A model generated the notes under the pieces. The model ran no database searches. It had not been told where the DNA came from and saw only the letters and a list, made by a program, of their open reading frames with translations. Both the position numbers and the translations under genes were made by a program. A DNA stretch of 64,000 nucleotides from Xenoacremonium recifei (Eukaryota > Ascomycota > Sordariomycetes > Hypocreales > Nectriaceae): positions 372,001 to 436,000 of the forward strand of contig WOFQ01000008.1 in NCBI GenBank assembly GCA_012184525.1. Direction: 5' to 3'. This document shows positions 31,470 through 43,311 of the stretch, in pieces. How positions within the stretch are numbered: position 1 is the stretch's first letter; each line of letters starts with the position of its first letter.

Positions 31470-34400
31470 ATGGCAGATTTACCCCAGATCCCAGTTCCCC
31501 ATGCGGAGCTGGCAAAGTACATCGCCGAGAATCCAAAGACACCCATGACTGATATCATGGAGCCGTATCGAAGCTTCGAAGCTGCTTTGAGAACGGTCTA
31601 TGCCCAGGATCGCCAAAATCCGCTCTTGAACGACCCTCATCTCAATGTACTGCCCCTTTTCACTGACGACACCAAATACATCACCACTCGTGCCAGAGAC
31701 CTCGAGGGCGAGTCCGAGGAGGAGAAGGCGAAGTATGTCATGCCTCTTCCGGACGATAAGCGCCGCCCTCATGGATCTCCCGCCACCGTTACCGACTTGA
31801 CCGAGTTTCAGAAGAACTTCAATGTTTTTTCTGAATCATCGCTCGTTGACATGGACTGGAGCAATGTTGTCGCAGCTGGCTCCTCCGTAGTTAACTGCCT
31901 TCTTCCAGTACCCAAGGAGTTCAACGCCACCAAGCGGAAGCTTCGAGAATACTATCATGAGAAGTTCTGTCCAGCTTCTGACGTCGATCTGTTCTTGTAC
32001 GGCCTTACACATGAACAAGCCATCGAAAAGATTCAGCAGATCGAAAAGGCTATCCGAGAAGCTCTTCTCAATGAGGTCACTGTTGTAAGAACAAAGTATG
32101 CGATCACGATCGCCAGTCAGTACCCTGTTCGACATGTCCAGGTATGAAGCACACAATCAAAGTCACACGATGATGTATGTTTTGAAACTCACAAGAAATC
32201 AGATTGTTCTGCGCGTATATAAGTCTGTGAGCGAGATTCTTACTGGCTTTGACATCGATGCCGCTGGCGGCGCCTACGACGGCAAGCAAGTCTACGTGAC
32301 TCCCCGAGCCCTGGGAAGCTTTATCACGCAAATCAACCACATTGACTTGACTCGTCGAAGCCCTTCGTACGAAAACCGTCTTTCGAAGTATTCTCATCGA
32401 AACTTCGAGGTCTACTGGCCCGATCTTGATCGATCTCGTGTTGATCCTACTATCTTCGAGCGGAGCTTTCAGAGAACGCTTGGGTTGGCTCGCCTTCTTG
32501 TTCTGGAAAGACTCCCGACCACCTCTGCTCGAGAGACCTATCTCAACAAGCGCCGTGAAGAACGTGGTCGTCCAACAATCCAACGGAATAACCAGCGCAT
32601 TCTGCACGGGAACATCAAGGACTACCATGAAGACGAAATCGCGGACTGGCTCTCTGAAGAAGACATCAGCAACTACCACACTTTCACTGTGCCCTACGGT
32701 CAGAAATTCAACGCGAAGCGAATTGAGAAGCTTTGTTATACGCGCGATCTTCTTCTGAACGCAGAGTGGAATCAGCCCGCAGAACGTAAAGTCTACCTGC
32801 ACCGTCACCCAGCCTTCTTCGGCAGGGTTGATGATGTGATTGAGGACTGTTGTGGTTCTTGCCCGAAACCAGTCACCGATGAGGAGATTGAAGTGGCGGA
32901 AAAGGAAGCTGAGATTTATATTTCAGGCAAAGTTACCTTCCTCATCGACGACCCTGGAAGGCAACAAATCGGCTCGTTCAACCCCCTGACTGAGTCTGAC
33001 TGGACCGACATGGCTTATGTCGGAAACACCGCCCGCCTTTGCCAATCTATTGTCGATGCCGATCTGGACGACGTTCTCAACTGGCTCAGCCAGGATGGAG
33101 CAGATCCTAATCAGAGAGACTATACGGGAAGAACTCCCCTTCACTTGGCCGTGATGACGTCCACTCCCGAGGTTGTTCGATGCCTTATTGAGCACGGCGC
33201 TCGTCTCACTGCTCGTCTGGCTGATGGCAAGACTGCTCTTCATTTGGCTGCCTCTCGAGGAGACGTGGAACTGATCAAGATCCTGATGGAGAAGAGTATC
33301 GAGAATGAACAAGCTGAAGAAGATCGTCAGGATAGGCGTCGTCAAGCTGCCAAGGGTGACGGAACTGACAAGAAAACAAGTGAGAAGAAGAAGGCCGCCG
33401 ATTCCGATGAGACGGACGATTCCAGCGACGAGTCTGATGGTGAACTCGTTGGTGGGGATCCCATGGACTTGGATACGGATGCAGTATCGATGACCACGGG
33501 TTCCTTTGTTAAGATCAAGAAAGGGGATAGCCAGGAAAAAGAGGACCAGGTTCCTGAGGAGTCAGAGGATGAGCCAGATTACTACCAGATTGATGTTCTG
33601 GCCTGGGACATCCCTTGCTCCCCTCTTCACCTTGCTATCATTGAAGGGAACGAGGATGCTGTTAAGGCACTCTGCGATGTAAGTCTGCCATTGGCCCGGC
33701 ACATAGATGGATAACTAACTTTGTTGAAGTACGGAGCTGATTCTATCCTCCCAATCAAATTCCTCAACAAGAACAATCCCTCGGAAACTGCGGCTATCCT
33801 GACGCTCACTCTTGCCCTGGCTCTGCCTCGGGAGAAGGCAAAGTCAATGGCTCAGCTACTGTTGAAATTGGGTGCGACCTCGTCTCAGGGCGATTCAAAT
33901 GGCTGCACGGCGTTCCATCGCTATGTCTGTGATGGCCGAATGGACCTCATCGACGAGCTCTGGGAAGACGACAAGACAGGCGTCAAGACAGCCATCAACC
34001 ACATGGTTTTTGCCGGAAATCCATGGAATACCACCACCATCTCGCCGCTTCACAGCGCAATCCAGCAAGAAGATCCCATTCTTGTCCTCAAACTATTGAA
34101 TACCGGCGCGAAGGCACAAGTCGACTTCGAAACTTGGCTCAAGGCCGCCCGCATCTCGCCCAACCAATCCGATAAGCTCGGATCATTGGAATCAAACCAG
34201 AGGAGATACAAGGAGATTCTGGAGCAGCCCTTGATCTGCGCAATTCGCAGCGAAACCCCAGAGATAGCTATTGCATTGCTTGAGAACGGTGCTGATCCAA
34301 ATGCGCTGACTTCGAGATCTGAACAGCTCATCTTCAACGAGTACCAGCGGAACTGGAACAAGGGAGAGTCTGCGTTGGACTTGGTGGAGTCCTTCATCAA

Positions 34401-37280
34401 GTCTCTAGAGAAATACACTGGAGAGGAGCAAGCGAAGGAACCCATCAAGCCATTTGGGATCGATGAGTTTTTGGACAAGATTCCATCTGGATCTTATAAA
34501 CGATGGGTGGTCTCAGAAGATGCCCAGGCTGAGGTCAAGAGATACGAGAAAGCGGTGGAGACACATGAAGAGACGATCAAGCGCATTTCAGAGCTCAAAG
34601 GAGTGTCTGAGAAATTGGAGGCTGTCAAGGATATGCTCAACCGGGTCAAGGCCCTTCGAGATGCTCTTATTTCTCGTGGTGGAAAGACGTTCGCGGAGAT
34701 TCACCCTAATATCAAGACGCAGACGAGCCCTTACGCTCGACCTAATGAGTCGACGTCCCAGCCGGAAAGCAAGAAACCGTACAGTTTCGACATCTCCTTT
34801 TACGGCGACAGCGAGATGACCGAGACACGAAGGGATGGCTACATCGACCTGTAAGTCTGACTATTGACCTATGATGACCACTTATTGACTCTCACTAGGA
34901 TGGAGGCTGCTTGGACTGGAGACCTTGACCGTATCAAGCTGCTCTGTCTTCAGCCCTGGGGGCCTGAAGACGCCCAGCCACCCCTGAAGATGGCCATAAA
35001 CGACAACTTGACGAACACTCCTTTCTCAATCGCGTTTATGCGTGGTCATCATGACATTGCTCGAGCGATTCTAGAAATTGTCAAGGTCCAGTACTCGCCT
35101 CCGAGCAAGGATAAGCTACGCTTCAGGATGGAGACGAACAACAATGAGGATGATGACGAATGTTACAGCGAAGAGGAGGAATCAGACGATTCTGAGGATG
35201 CCGAACCTCGTATTGTGTCCGAGAAGGTGGACAACGACTTCACCATTGAGAACATTGGACAGGTCTCCATGCAAGTCAAGTCTCACGATCGACCCCTGAC
35301 TGTGCTTTGCAAGAACGTGCCTAGCTTCAAGATGGAGGGAGAAGAGGTTGTTTACCACGGTTCCAAGAGAAGCATTTTCCAGCACGTTTTTGAAAACGAC
35401 GATGCCAAGGGCCTCGAGGCACTACTGGATATGGCTGAGCATTATGCTGGCCAGAAGCTCGAGGGGGATGACGAGGAAGACTCTTCCGGTAGATTTACCT
35501 TCTCCCAGGACGACTTCCGCTGGGCAGTGGAACACGGCAAGACCCGTCTCCTGTCTCTCGTCATCAAGCGTACCGGAGCAGGTATTCCTCTTGATCACTT
35601 GGTGAAGAAGAGCGGTGTAGAGATCAACAAGAAACCCCGATACTACCAAGGCTTGACGGTCTATGGCAAAAAGAGGTAAGTGGATCAGCCCCAAAGTATG
35701 TCAAACAGTTCTTCTCATGCGCAATTTAGAAAGGACTGGGCTTCGGCAGGACGCAACATGGTCGTCAGAACGACTGGTTCGAAGACACCGCCCCTTCTCC
35801 ATGCAGCCATTGGTGGGAACGTGCAGAGTGTCGAATACTTCCTTGGAGACGCTCCGCATCGCCAATATAGCGAGTTCAGCAAGTCGAAGGCTGGGCGTGA
35901 GGACTCCCGATTGAAGCATCTCAAGGAGAGCCCTGGTGGTTTCGACCGAGCTATTTCAAAATGGTTGGGGGCCGACAGTAAGTGTTTCGCTCCCACAAAC
36001 ATAGCAAAGCTAACGAAGTAATAGACGATCTGGTAATCCATTGTGCTGTCCTAGCAGAGCCAGGCGATGACGCCAACGAGCTTCTTGAGTACGTCGTTGA
36101 GGCCTGCCCCGGTGCCATTGAAAAGAAGAACACGTCCGGCGACACTCCCCTAATGGTGGCCTGCCGCCTGGGTCGAACAAACTTCGCCAAGATCCTGCTA
36201 AGCGCAAATGCGAACCAATCGGTCCGCAACACTGCGGGTGAGAATATCCTCCACGCAGCCATCGCCTGTAACCCAAAGGCCGGCCAACTGCGCCCTCTAT
36301 TGGATCTCCTGGACGCCGACCTTCGGAGCCACCTGTTCCTCCAACGCAAGAATCTTCACGAGAACGGCACTACGCCATTGCACACCTGGGTCACGCAGGC
36401 CTGCGGTACTGCTTCTGACAGGTACTACAGCCCCTGGGCCGGCCACTGGAGCCCCAGGATCACGAAGCCGTACCAAAATGCACAGGATGAGATCGAAATG
36501 CTGAAGCTTCTGCTCGAATATTCTAAGGGCGAAGAGCTCGAGATGTTCAACGGCGCCGGCGAGACATGCCTGCACACGGCCATCATGCACAACATGGTTT
36601 CCATCGTCAGCGTCCTGACGAGTTTCAAGCCTCGCCTGCTGTACCGCGAGAACGCTGTCGGCCGCACCCCTGCGGAAGTTGCTCACGATCGTCTCACTGC
36701 CGAGAAGTTGGCGAAGCCCAATGCAGTGCGGCTAGATGGCAAGGAGAAGCTAGGCGAGTTCGCCAGCAAGAAACCCGAGGAATTCGCTGGTAAGGCGCAG
36801 GTCAAGAACAGGACACCCGAACAGATCCAGGAGCTCATCCGCAGCGCTGGCTTGTCTGGGGCCTACGATGGCGAAGAACTTGTACGTATTCTCGCCGCTA
36901 TGGGACGAGGTTCACGTCACCACCAGAGCAACGGTCTGGATACCCGGACTAGAAAGCGAGTCATCTGGGACCTTTGCAGCACGGCGATGGAGCTCAACCC
37001 CGATCGACGCCGACTGGTGAGCTTGAACGAGGCGAACGATGTGGCGAAACGGCTTGGTGAGAAGTACACGGCATCGCGTTACTTCAGCATCCAGCCTCGT
37101 GCGGAAGAGGACGAGCCGCAGGAAGAGAAGGAGGAGCAGGAGGTCAACGACTTTTCTGTGACCGAACTTAGGAATCGATTGGGGCGGGCCTGGAAGTCGA
37201 AGGACGATGAGAAGAAGGACGACGATGAAGGGGAGGAGCCAGGGCTGTGTGAGAATTGTGGTGAGTATCATGAGCGCTGA
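31470..37280 (+). CDS. Large ankyrin-repeat protein with an N-terminal nucleotidyltransferase-like domain
   Basis: Six exons, 31470-32141, 32203-33678, 33730-34850, 34899-35675, 35730-35977 and 36025-37280, join in frame to about 1,849 residues; all five introns (47-61 nt) are GT-AG. Residues 130-330 form an unusual module: AAGSSVVNCLLPV, SDVDLFLYGLTHEQAIEKI, then VLRVYKSVSEILTGFDID, GAYDGKQVYVTPRALGSF and SPSYENRLSKYSHRNFEVY. Gly-Ser followed by Asp-x-Asp resembles a polymerase-beta-type nucleotidyltransferase, though the spacing is long. Ankyrin repeats follow (DYTGRTPLHLAVM, DGKTALHLAASRGDVELI, further sets in exons 3, 5 and 6), broken by long acidic linkers. The C terminus ends GLCENCGEYHER, a possible zinc half-site. 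No signal peptide or membrane segment is seen. Function is unknown; a large intracellular scaffold is likely. Confidence 0.88.
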
Positions 37281-37554
37281 GTACATACTATCGCCCAGCA
37301 CGTGGCATGTTAGTCTGCCCATAGTTTTTATGTCATTGGAAGAATCATTCATGTTCATTGCATGTATACATAATCAGTTATGTGCGGTAATAACTACCTG
37401 GGGTTTCCCATTGTGGTGGATTGGAGAGGTGCCAGCCGTCAACACTTTCATTGCCTTGTGAAACTCAAGGGACAGAAAACGCCTAGATCTCTCGACAGAT
37501 GATAATCATAAATATTGTAACAAACGGAACTCATTTCGTAACATCCTCCTCCTT

Positions 37555-38340
37555 TTAGGAGATGTAGACAACAGCCTGGGGAGCACCGTCACCCCAGATG
37601 CCAATAACAGCCATACCGAAGCCCAATGATGAGAGAGCCATCCTAACGAGATACTCTCGCCCCAGTCCCAGCACCTGGGTCCGCAGCTCCTCCCCGTTGA
37701 CGTCCTCAATCTCCTCCTCGCTGGCAGCCTCGCTGTGCACATCACCAAGAACCTCGTAGCTCGCCTCCATGCGCGCCCTAGAGGAGGCCTTCACGGGTCC
37801 AGGAGTCACATGCCGCACAGCAGGGGTCGGAGGCATCAATCGAGGCACGACCGAGGACAGGGCGGCGAGGAGAGAAGTGTAGAGCAGGTATGGGTGGCGA
37901 GCCGAGCGGTTGGCGAGGACGAAGGAGAGGAAGAAGGGCGCCGAGGCCAGCGAGGTGAGCGCGAGGACCCGGTACTCGAGGACGGCGGTGAGAGTGGCGA
38001 GGCCATGGGATGCTGCGGAGGAGCTGGGAAGGCGGAGGAGCGTGGGGAGCGCAACGGCCGTGACGGAGTACGAGACGCCCTGTAGAAAGATTGTCAGCAG
38101 CCATTATCGCATAGAATAGACACAAGGGCGCTGGATGTGAATGGGACTGCATTTGCATCGCCAAAAGTGCGGGGAGAGGCACATTCGCCAGGCCCGGGCG
38201 CACACGGAAGCCAGACGACGATGCGCATGCAACCATCACGCCAACGACCCAGAGCTGGAGAAACAAGCCAAACATACCGTCAACAAGCCTAGCGACACAG
38301 TGCCGACAAACTTGAGGGCCACAATCCCCGACGAGCCCAT
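37555..38340 (-). CDS. Small membrane protein, possibly Scm4/Atg33 family
   Basis: Two minus-strand exons, 38340-38278 and 38079-37555, encode 195 residues; the 198-nt intron 38277-38080 is GT-AG. The first exon gives MGSSGIVALKFVGTVSLGLL, a hydrophobic N terminus. Further hydrophobic stretches are SVTAVALPTLLRLP, ALTSLASAPFFLSFVLA, YLLYTSLLAALSSV and, near the end, LVRMALSSLGFGMAVIGIWG, giving about four membrane segments. An acidic loop (EAASEEEIEDVNGEE) precedes the last one. From memory this layout resembles the fungal Scm4/Atg33 family of mitochondrial outer-membrane proteins, in which Atg33 supports mitophagy in yeast. The match is tentative. It is convergent with the ankyrin gene, 274 bp away. 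Confidence 0.6.
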
Positions 38341-39132
38341 GGTGTCTTGATTCTGGCAAGGAGAAATGGGAAGCGAGCAGAAGTATCCGTCAGTGCGGCG
38401 TGGAGCGGGAAGCGAAGCGGTTCAGCCTGAGGATGACGGATGACAGTGGTGATGGAGTGCCGGCGGTTGGTGACGTGCCCTTGTTAGAGGCCCCAATGAA
38501 GCGCAGCCGATTGGCTGGGCGGACGGGTGGAGGACGTGGGGTCATTCGGGTCCGTGCGGATAGGCGATAAGCCGATAAGCGGGGAGAGCTACAAAACGCT
38601 GAAATTTCTGTCCGCTGCTCTGTTCTCAGCCTCTCACACCCTCATTGAACCTGAGCCGGTGTTGACTACCTACCTAAATCAACACACCTGTGGTGTATGG
38701 GTTACACGCCAGCCCAGCTACAAGACTCACGGTAAGCCTATTTTTCATTTTTGACATTTCCATCTCGTATGATGAGTTTCTTCACCCTTTACAATCATAG
38801 GAAGAGCCGTCTGAGACTGCTTCTGCTTCGCCGTCAACAATACCTAAATGACAGGTGTGGTGGTGGCCGTGTTGCTTATAAATTGGGTTTCTGAAGTTCG
38901 AGATTCTTGCCCTTGAGTTGTTTGATTCATGACTTCAAGGAACAAGGCTAATCAATTGTTAGAATCTAGGTTCTCGAAGACAACGCAGCACGACCTGTTT
39001 CGTAAATGCGGCAGGCACTTTGTACATTTCCATAGCTCATTGAATATATGCTCTGCCATCTAATTATCTCCGTGGTATATGCCCGTCCTGGCCAGTTAGT
39101 TTCCTTCATAGACTCCGGTGCTCCATTCCCAT
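38341..39132. other. Intergenic region
   Basis: This is the promoter of the minus-strand small membrane protein gene and the 3' region of MPH1. No other feature is recognised. Confidence 0.45.
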
Positions 39133-42100
39133 TTAATCTTCCTCTTCGCTTTCGTCCTGCACAATTCGACGGCCTCGAGCTGGCCGCCGGAAGCCCACAT
39201 CTCCATCAGACTCCTCCCCTATTGACTGCTGAAGGTTCCTCCTCTCAGTACCGACAAGCATATCAAGATCCGGGATATCCTCGCTTTCTTGCGTGGCTGA
39301 GAAGTGTGTAGGCACAAAGAAGGGTTTCTCCCTCGGAGCCTTTGGCGTCGGTGCTGGCATGCTCGAGCTCAACAGTGTTGAGCTTGCTTCCTGCAGACTT
39401 GAGACGGGATGGTTGTCAGACACAATGAAATCCAGCAGGTCCTCGCCGTCGTCAGACCCGTCAGTCTCCATCAAGTCGCTATCTCTATCACAGTCGTCGC
39501 CAACCTCGTCACTGTTGATTCCTCCCGCTTTAGGCTGTCGACGATTTTTCGGCTTTTGCTTCCCTCTAGCCCCTTTCGATGATGTCCGACCTTGTGGGAG
39601 CTCATCTTCCTCCTCCTCTTCATCTTCTGGTTCATCTTCACTATTTGCGTCATCTATAAAGCATGCCGCAGAAGTTTTGGCTTTCGGTTTTCCGGACACT
39701 TTTCTTCTCTTAGGTTGAGGTGCTTCCTCAATCTCAGGACCTCTAGAAGCAGTTGCTTTCTGGTTGCGAGGCTTACGTGACACCGGTATCTTGTCGGTCT
39801 TCACGGCGTCCCTCTCGGTATCTGACTCAACAAAGTCGGGAACTGGTAATTCGCCATAGTTGCTTGTGTCTTCCAACCGGCAGGGTCGAACCAGGCTTTC
39901 AGGATCTGTGCCCATTCTGCGCCAGGCTTTGACCATCCGTCGTGCTCGAGTCCCGTGCTTGACCTTGAAAGTCGGTGTCAGTCGTCGTTGTAATTCCGGA
40001 TAAGATGTCATGCACGGCATCGCCGTCTCTTCGACTACACTATAATTGAATGGAAGATCGCGATATGCCCGATCCAACTCCTTAAGTTCAGATTGCGAAA
40101 GCAAAACGCTCTCTAAGTCGGGGATAGGAGAGAGGTCATCCAGCTCCGGATTTCGTTGAATTTTAGGCGTGGTCGTACTAGACTTTCCCTTCAAGAGATT
40201 CGCAACGCTCTGAAAGCCGGTCTCAACCCCATCAGGCATGTGAAACTTTTTTGGAGGTTTCTTCTTGCCCGGCGGAACTCGACGCTTTTTGGGTTCGGGG
40301 AGTGAGTTGTCTTGGGTGTTCTCTATGGGGATGTCGACATGTCTCTTGTCAACTTCCGGCCGGATATCTCTTGGTACGATTCTTTTTGATAAATCGAACC
40401 GGAAGTTGAATCGACTTCCCTCACAAATGAGCTTCTGCATCTTCTCGTAATTATCCTTGGACTTTGCAAACTGGTCTTCTTCTTTGCCCCGCATGAGGAG
40501 CAAGACGATCCTACCAGCACGTTTGCGGCCCGTTCGGCCCATACGTTGAAGCATTCGGATTGGTGACGCTGAGGAGTCGTAACAAACGATGAGATCAACT
40601 TGACCGATGTCAAGACCTTCTTCGCCGATCGAAGTGGCTACCAGGACATTGAACTGTCCCTGTCTGAATTTATCGATGGTATCGATCTGTTGTGCTTGCT
40701 TCATCCCTTCGCCCCTCTTTCCATCTGCTTGGCCAACGAAGATGCTTGCTTTGATAAGAGGTTTGTGAGTATTCAGCATTCGTACGATTTCTTCAGCAGA
40801 ATCTCGATACTCGCTGAACACTATCACCCTGGTTGCCTCGCCATGGTCCATGAAATGGTTAAGCACGCAGTCGGCGAGAGCAGTGAGCTTGGGATGGCCG
40901 ACGAATCCATCTGTCCGTAGCCATTTCGATATCTTATCCATCATTTCCTGGAAGTTGGGGTCTGAGAAAATTTGTCGCTTGTACTTGGATCCCTTTGTCC
41001 CTTTCCCTTCTTGTTCATTGCGGAGATCGGACATGTTGTCATAGAAAGGTTTGATGCCATGAAAATTGAGCAGCTTTATCGAGTGGCCAATGCTAGTAAG
41101 CGTGCTGAACACCGATCGCATCATACCTTGCACGGCTTGGGGCGTGTGTCTGCCGCGAGTAGCAAACCATTCTTTCTGTGCCTGTAACAGGCCGAACGCC
41201 GTGATCGCCATTGGAGTGCGGCCGTAGAATATGTTCTGAGCGCTCAGCTTATCTGTGAGCGGCTTCAAGGCGTTGGTGAGCAGTTCGCTGATGTGAGCCA
41301 TCTCATCGGAAGGATCCAGAACAACCTGTTCAATATCACGTTGATGAACATATTGACGGATGTCGATGGACTCCTCGGTTCGAATCTCGCAATGCGATAT
41401 CCCGAGGTTATCAATTACCTCTTGCACAGTCTCAACTTTCGACCCGGGTGTGGCTGTCAGGGCCAGAACGCGAATGCTGTTGGAGAAGCGGCGGATGAGT
41501 TTGGTGACTTTGGCATAGGCATATTCTCCGACAGCCCGGTGAGCCTCGTCAATGACCAACAGGGTTATAGATTTCGGATCCGCGTAGCCATGGGAAATAT
41601 CGTTGAGCAAGGTCTGGGGTGTCATGAAGAATACCCGCTTCTTCTGCCACTCGTCGACTCTCAATGCCGGTGGGATATCACCCGTGAGAAGGGTCGTCTC
41701 AGATCGAGGAATGCCCACTATATGATAGCATGCATCGATCTGTTGTGCGACAAGTGGTTTCGTCGGAGCGACAAAGACTATTTTGGCGGTTTTGGTCCAG
41801 CGATGGAAGTTGAGCATTACCGTAGCTGCAATAAATGTCTTTCCCAGGCCTGTTGGCAAAGCGACCAACGTGTTATTAAACAAACTATTCTTGACAATGC
41901 TGAATTGATAGTCTCGAATAGCACCCAAGTTTGTCGGGTAAACCCAGGTTTCCATGGCTTCCTTGTCGATCTCATGATGAGTTGGCTCTTCCCGTGGAAG
42001 ATCTGCTCGGAAACCTCTCGCGTTTGCTGACTGAGACGGTCTTGGAGTATCTTCGAGAATGGCGCCGCCGAATAAGGTCATTTGACGAAAGTTCCCAGAT

Positions 42101-42387
42101 GATGTCCTGGTAAAGCCTGAGCGAGCAGGGCGGGTTGATGAAACAACCCGTGTGAGTTCCGTCTCCAAAAACGGCTCCGGGGATGAGAAGGCATCGGAAG
42201 GAATATCTTCCAATTCGGGCGCAAGCGCAGGTTTCGAGGGAACTCCTTTCTTCGCATTATGGTTACCGTTGCTTGTATTTGAGAGCGCCAAGGCGGCACT
42301 TCGTTGATCAAGGGACGATGAGACCTGGTCAAAGGCCGTCAAGAAGTCCTCGTCTGCGATCTCGCCATCGAACTCGTCGCTATCCAT
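39133..42387 (-). CDS. MPH1: FANCM-family ATP-dependent 3'-5' DNA helicase Mph1
   Basis: A single exon encodes 1,084 residues. The start MDSDEFDGEIADEDFLTAFD is a typical Mph1 N terminus. Helicase domain 1 begins around IRDYQFSIVKNSLFNNTLV, with Walker A LPTGLGKTF (about 178) and the DEAH box VIDEAHRAVGEYAY (about 280). The Mph1-type insert lies between the two RecA folds, and domain 2 carries IGEEGLDIGQVDLIVCYD and motif VI RMGRTGRKRAG (about 610). The C-terminal 400 residues are disordered with acidic and basic patches. Mph1/FANCM dissociates D-loops, reverses stalled forks and limits crossovers in the nucleus. It is divergent from MEX67, 924 bp away. Confidence 0.96.
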   Translation of the reverse strand: MDSDEFDGEIADEDFLTAFDQVSSSLDQRSAALALSNTSNGNHNAKKGVPSKPALAPELEDIPSDAFSSPEPFLETELTRVVSSTRPARSGFTRTSSGNFRQMTLFGGAILEDTPRPSQSANARGFRADLPREEPTHHEIDKEAMETWVYPTNLGAIRDYQFSIVKNSLFNNTLVALPTGLGKTFIAATVMLNFHRWTKTAKIVFVAPTKPLVAQQIDACYHIVGIPRSETTLLTGDIPPALRVDEWQKKRVFFMTPQTLLNDISHGYADPKSITLLVIDEAHRAVGEYAYAKVTKLIRRFSNSIRVLALTATPGSKVETVQEVIDNLGISHCEIRTEESIDIRQYVHQRDIEQVVLDPSDEMAHISELLTNALKPLTDKLSAQNIFYGRTPMAITAFGLLQAQKEWFATRGRHTPQAVQGMMRSVFSTLTSIGHSIKLLNFHGIKPFYDNMSDLRNEQEGKGTKGSKYKRQIFSDPNFQEMMDKISKWLRTDGFVGHPKLTALADCVLNHFMDHGEATRVIVFSEYRDSAEEIVRMLNTHKPLIKASIFVGQADGKRGEGMKQAQQIDTIDKFRQGQFNVLVATSIGEEGLDIGQVDLIVCYDSSASPIRMLQRMGRTGRKRAGRIVLLLMRGKEEDQFAKSKDNYEKMQKLICEGSRFNFRFDLSKRIVPRDIRPEVDKRHVDIPIENTQDNSLPEPKKRRVPPGKKKPPKKFHMPDGVETGFQSVANLLKGKSSTTTPKIQRNPELDDLSPIPDLESVLLSQSELKELDRAYRDLPFNYSVVEETAMPCMTSYPELQRRLTPTFKVKHGTRARRMVKAWRRMGTDPESLVRPCRLEDTSNYGELPVPDFVESDTERDAVKTDKIPVSRKPRNQKATASRGPEIEEAPQPKRRKVSGKPKAKTSAACFIDDANSEDEPEDEEEEEDELPQGRTSSKGARGKQKPKNRRQPKAGGINSDEVGDDCDRDSDLMETDGSDDGEDLLDFIVSDNHPVSSLQEASSTLLSSSMPAPTPKAPREKPFFVPTHFSATQESEDIPDLDMLVGTERRNLQQSIGEESDGDVGFRRPARGRRIVQDESEEED

Positions 42388-43311
42388 GCTGAAAACGCCC
42401 AGAAAAGGGGCTCTGGGGCGGGATCAACGAGCTATCGCGACAAGGGGCATCTTGCATCACGAGAGTTGAAGCACCTTCACTGAGGCGGGGACCGGCTGAT
42501 TGCGGGAAGCGATCGCGTTGTGTAAGGTGTGACACTGGCGACGCGTAGAGCAATCGGATTAGCAAAGGAAGGCGCGGGGCAGAACGCGAAACAGGTACCC
42601 TGTCACGTGAATCTTATTCGCTTCCTGTTCACCTCACTTTCACTTCTGCCTCACAATGGAGAAATCACATAAGGCAATTCAAGCTCTGACTCATAGGGAT
42701 CTAAGTTAACTTGCACCTTTTAGGGTTGATCCTGAAATTTCCCTCTACCTGAGCACCCTCTCTGTCGTCAACTGCGTTTCGTCGCGGCGAGAGACAAAGC
42801 TTCCTTTGTGCGCTAGACTGTTTTCAGCGTGCTGCCTGGCGCGGTGCCTTGGCCTGGTGCTTGGTTCGAGTGGGGCAGCCGCAAAACGTCACAGTCGTTG
42901 AAGTCCAGAACTTCTTTCTTTGCCTTTGTTCTTACATTTATTCTACATCGCCTTTCTCTCTGTCGCAAGGATCCTCCTCCGACACAACCAGCGCGCAGTA
43001 CTTCGTCGCCTCACCCGGGGCCACACCAAATACTTGCAAGCAGTCGCTTCCAGCACCTCTTTCAACGCATCGAGCCCGTTACTGGTTATTTCTACGAAGC
43101 GAACCCGGCTTCGCTTGCCCTTGCGGCGAAGGCCGAGCTTGCCTCTTCGCGAGAAGCGCATTAATCCTCCTTAAGACTTCGACCTTCGTATCGCCTGCGT
43201 CCTCTCAACCCTCTCGTCGCATCGTCCGATCTTGGTACGACCGATTCGACTTGAACGAGAAAGAGAAGTCTACACGCACGACTAGAGCCGCCATCCGCGG
43301 TGCTGTACATC
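42388..43311. promoter_or_regulatory. Divergent promoter region of MPH1 and MEX67
   Basis: The start codons face away from each other across 924 bp, so this carries both promoters and leaders. The MEX67 side is long and C/T-rich. Open frames through 42829-43300 run into MEX67 in other frames and are shadows. Confidence 0.5.
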
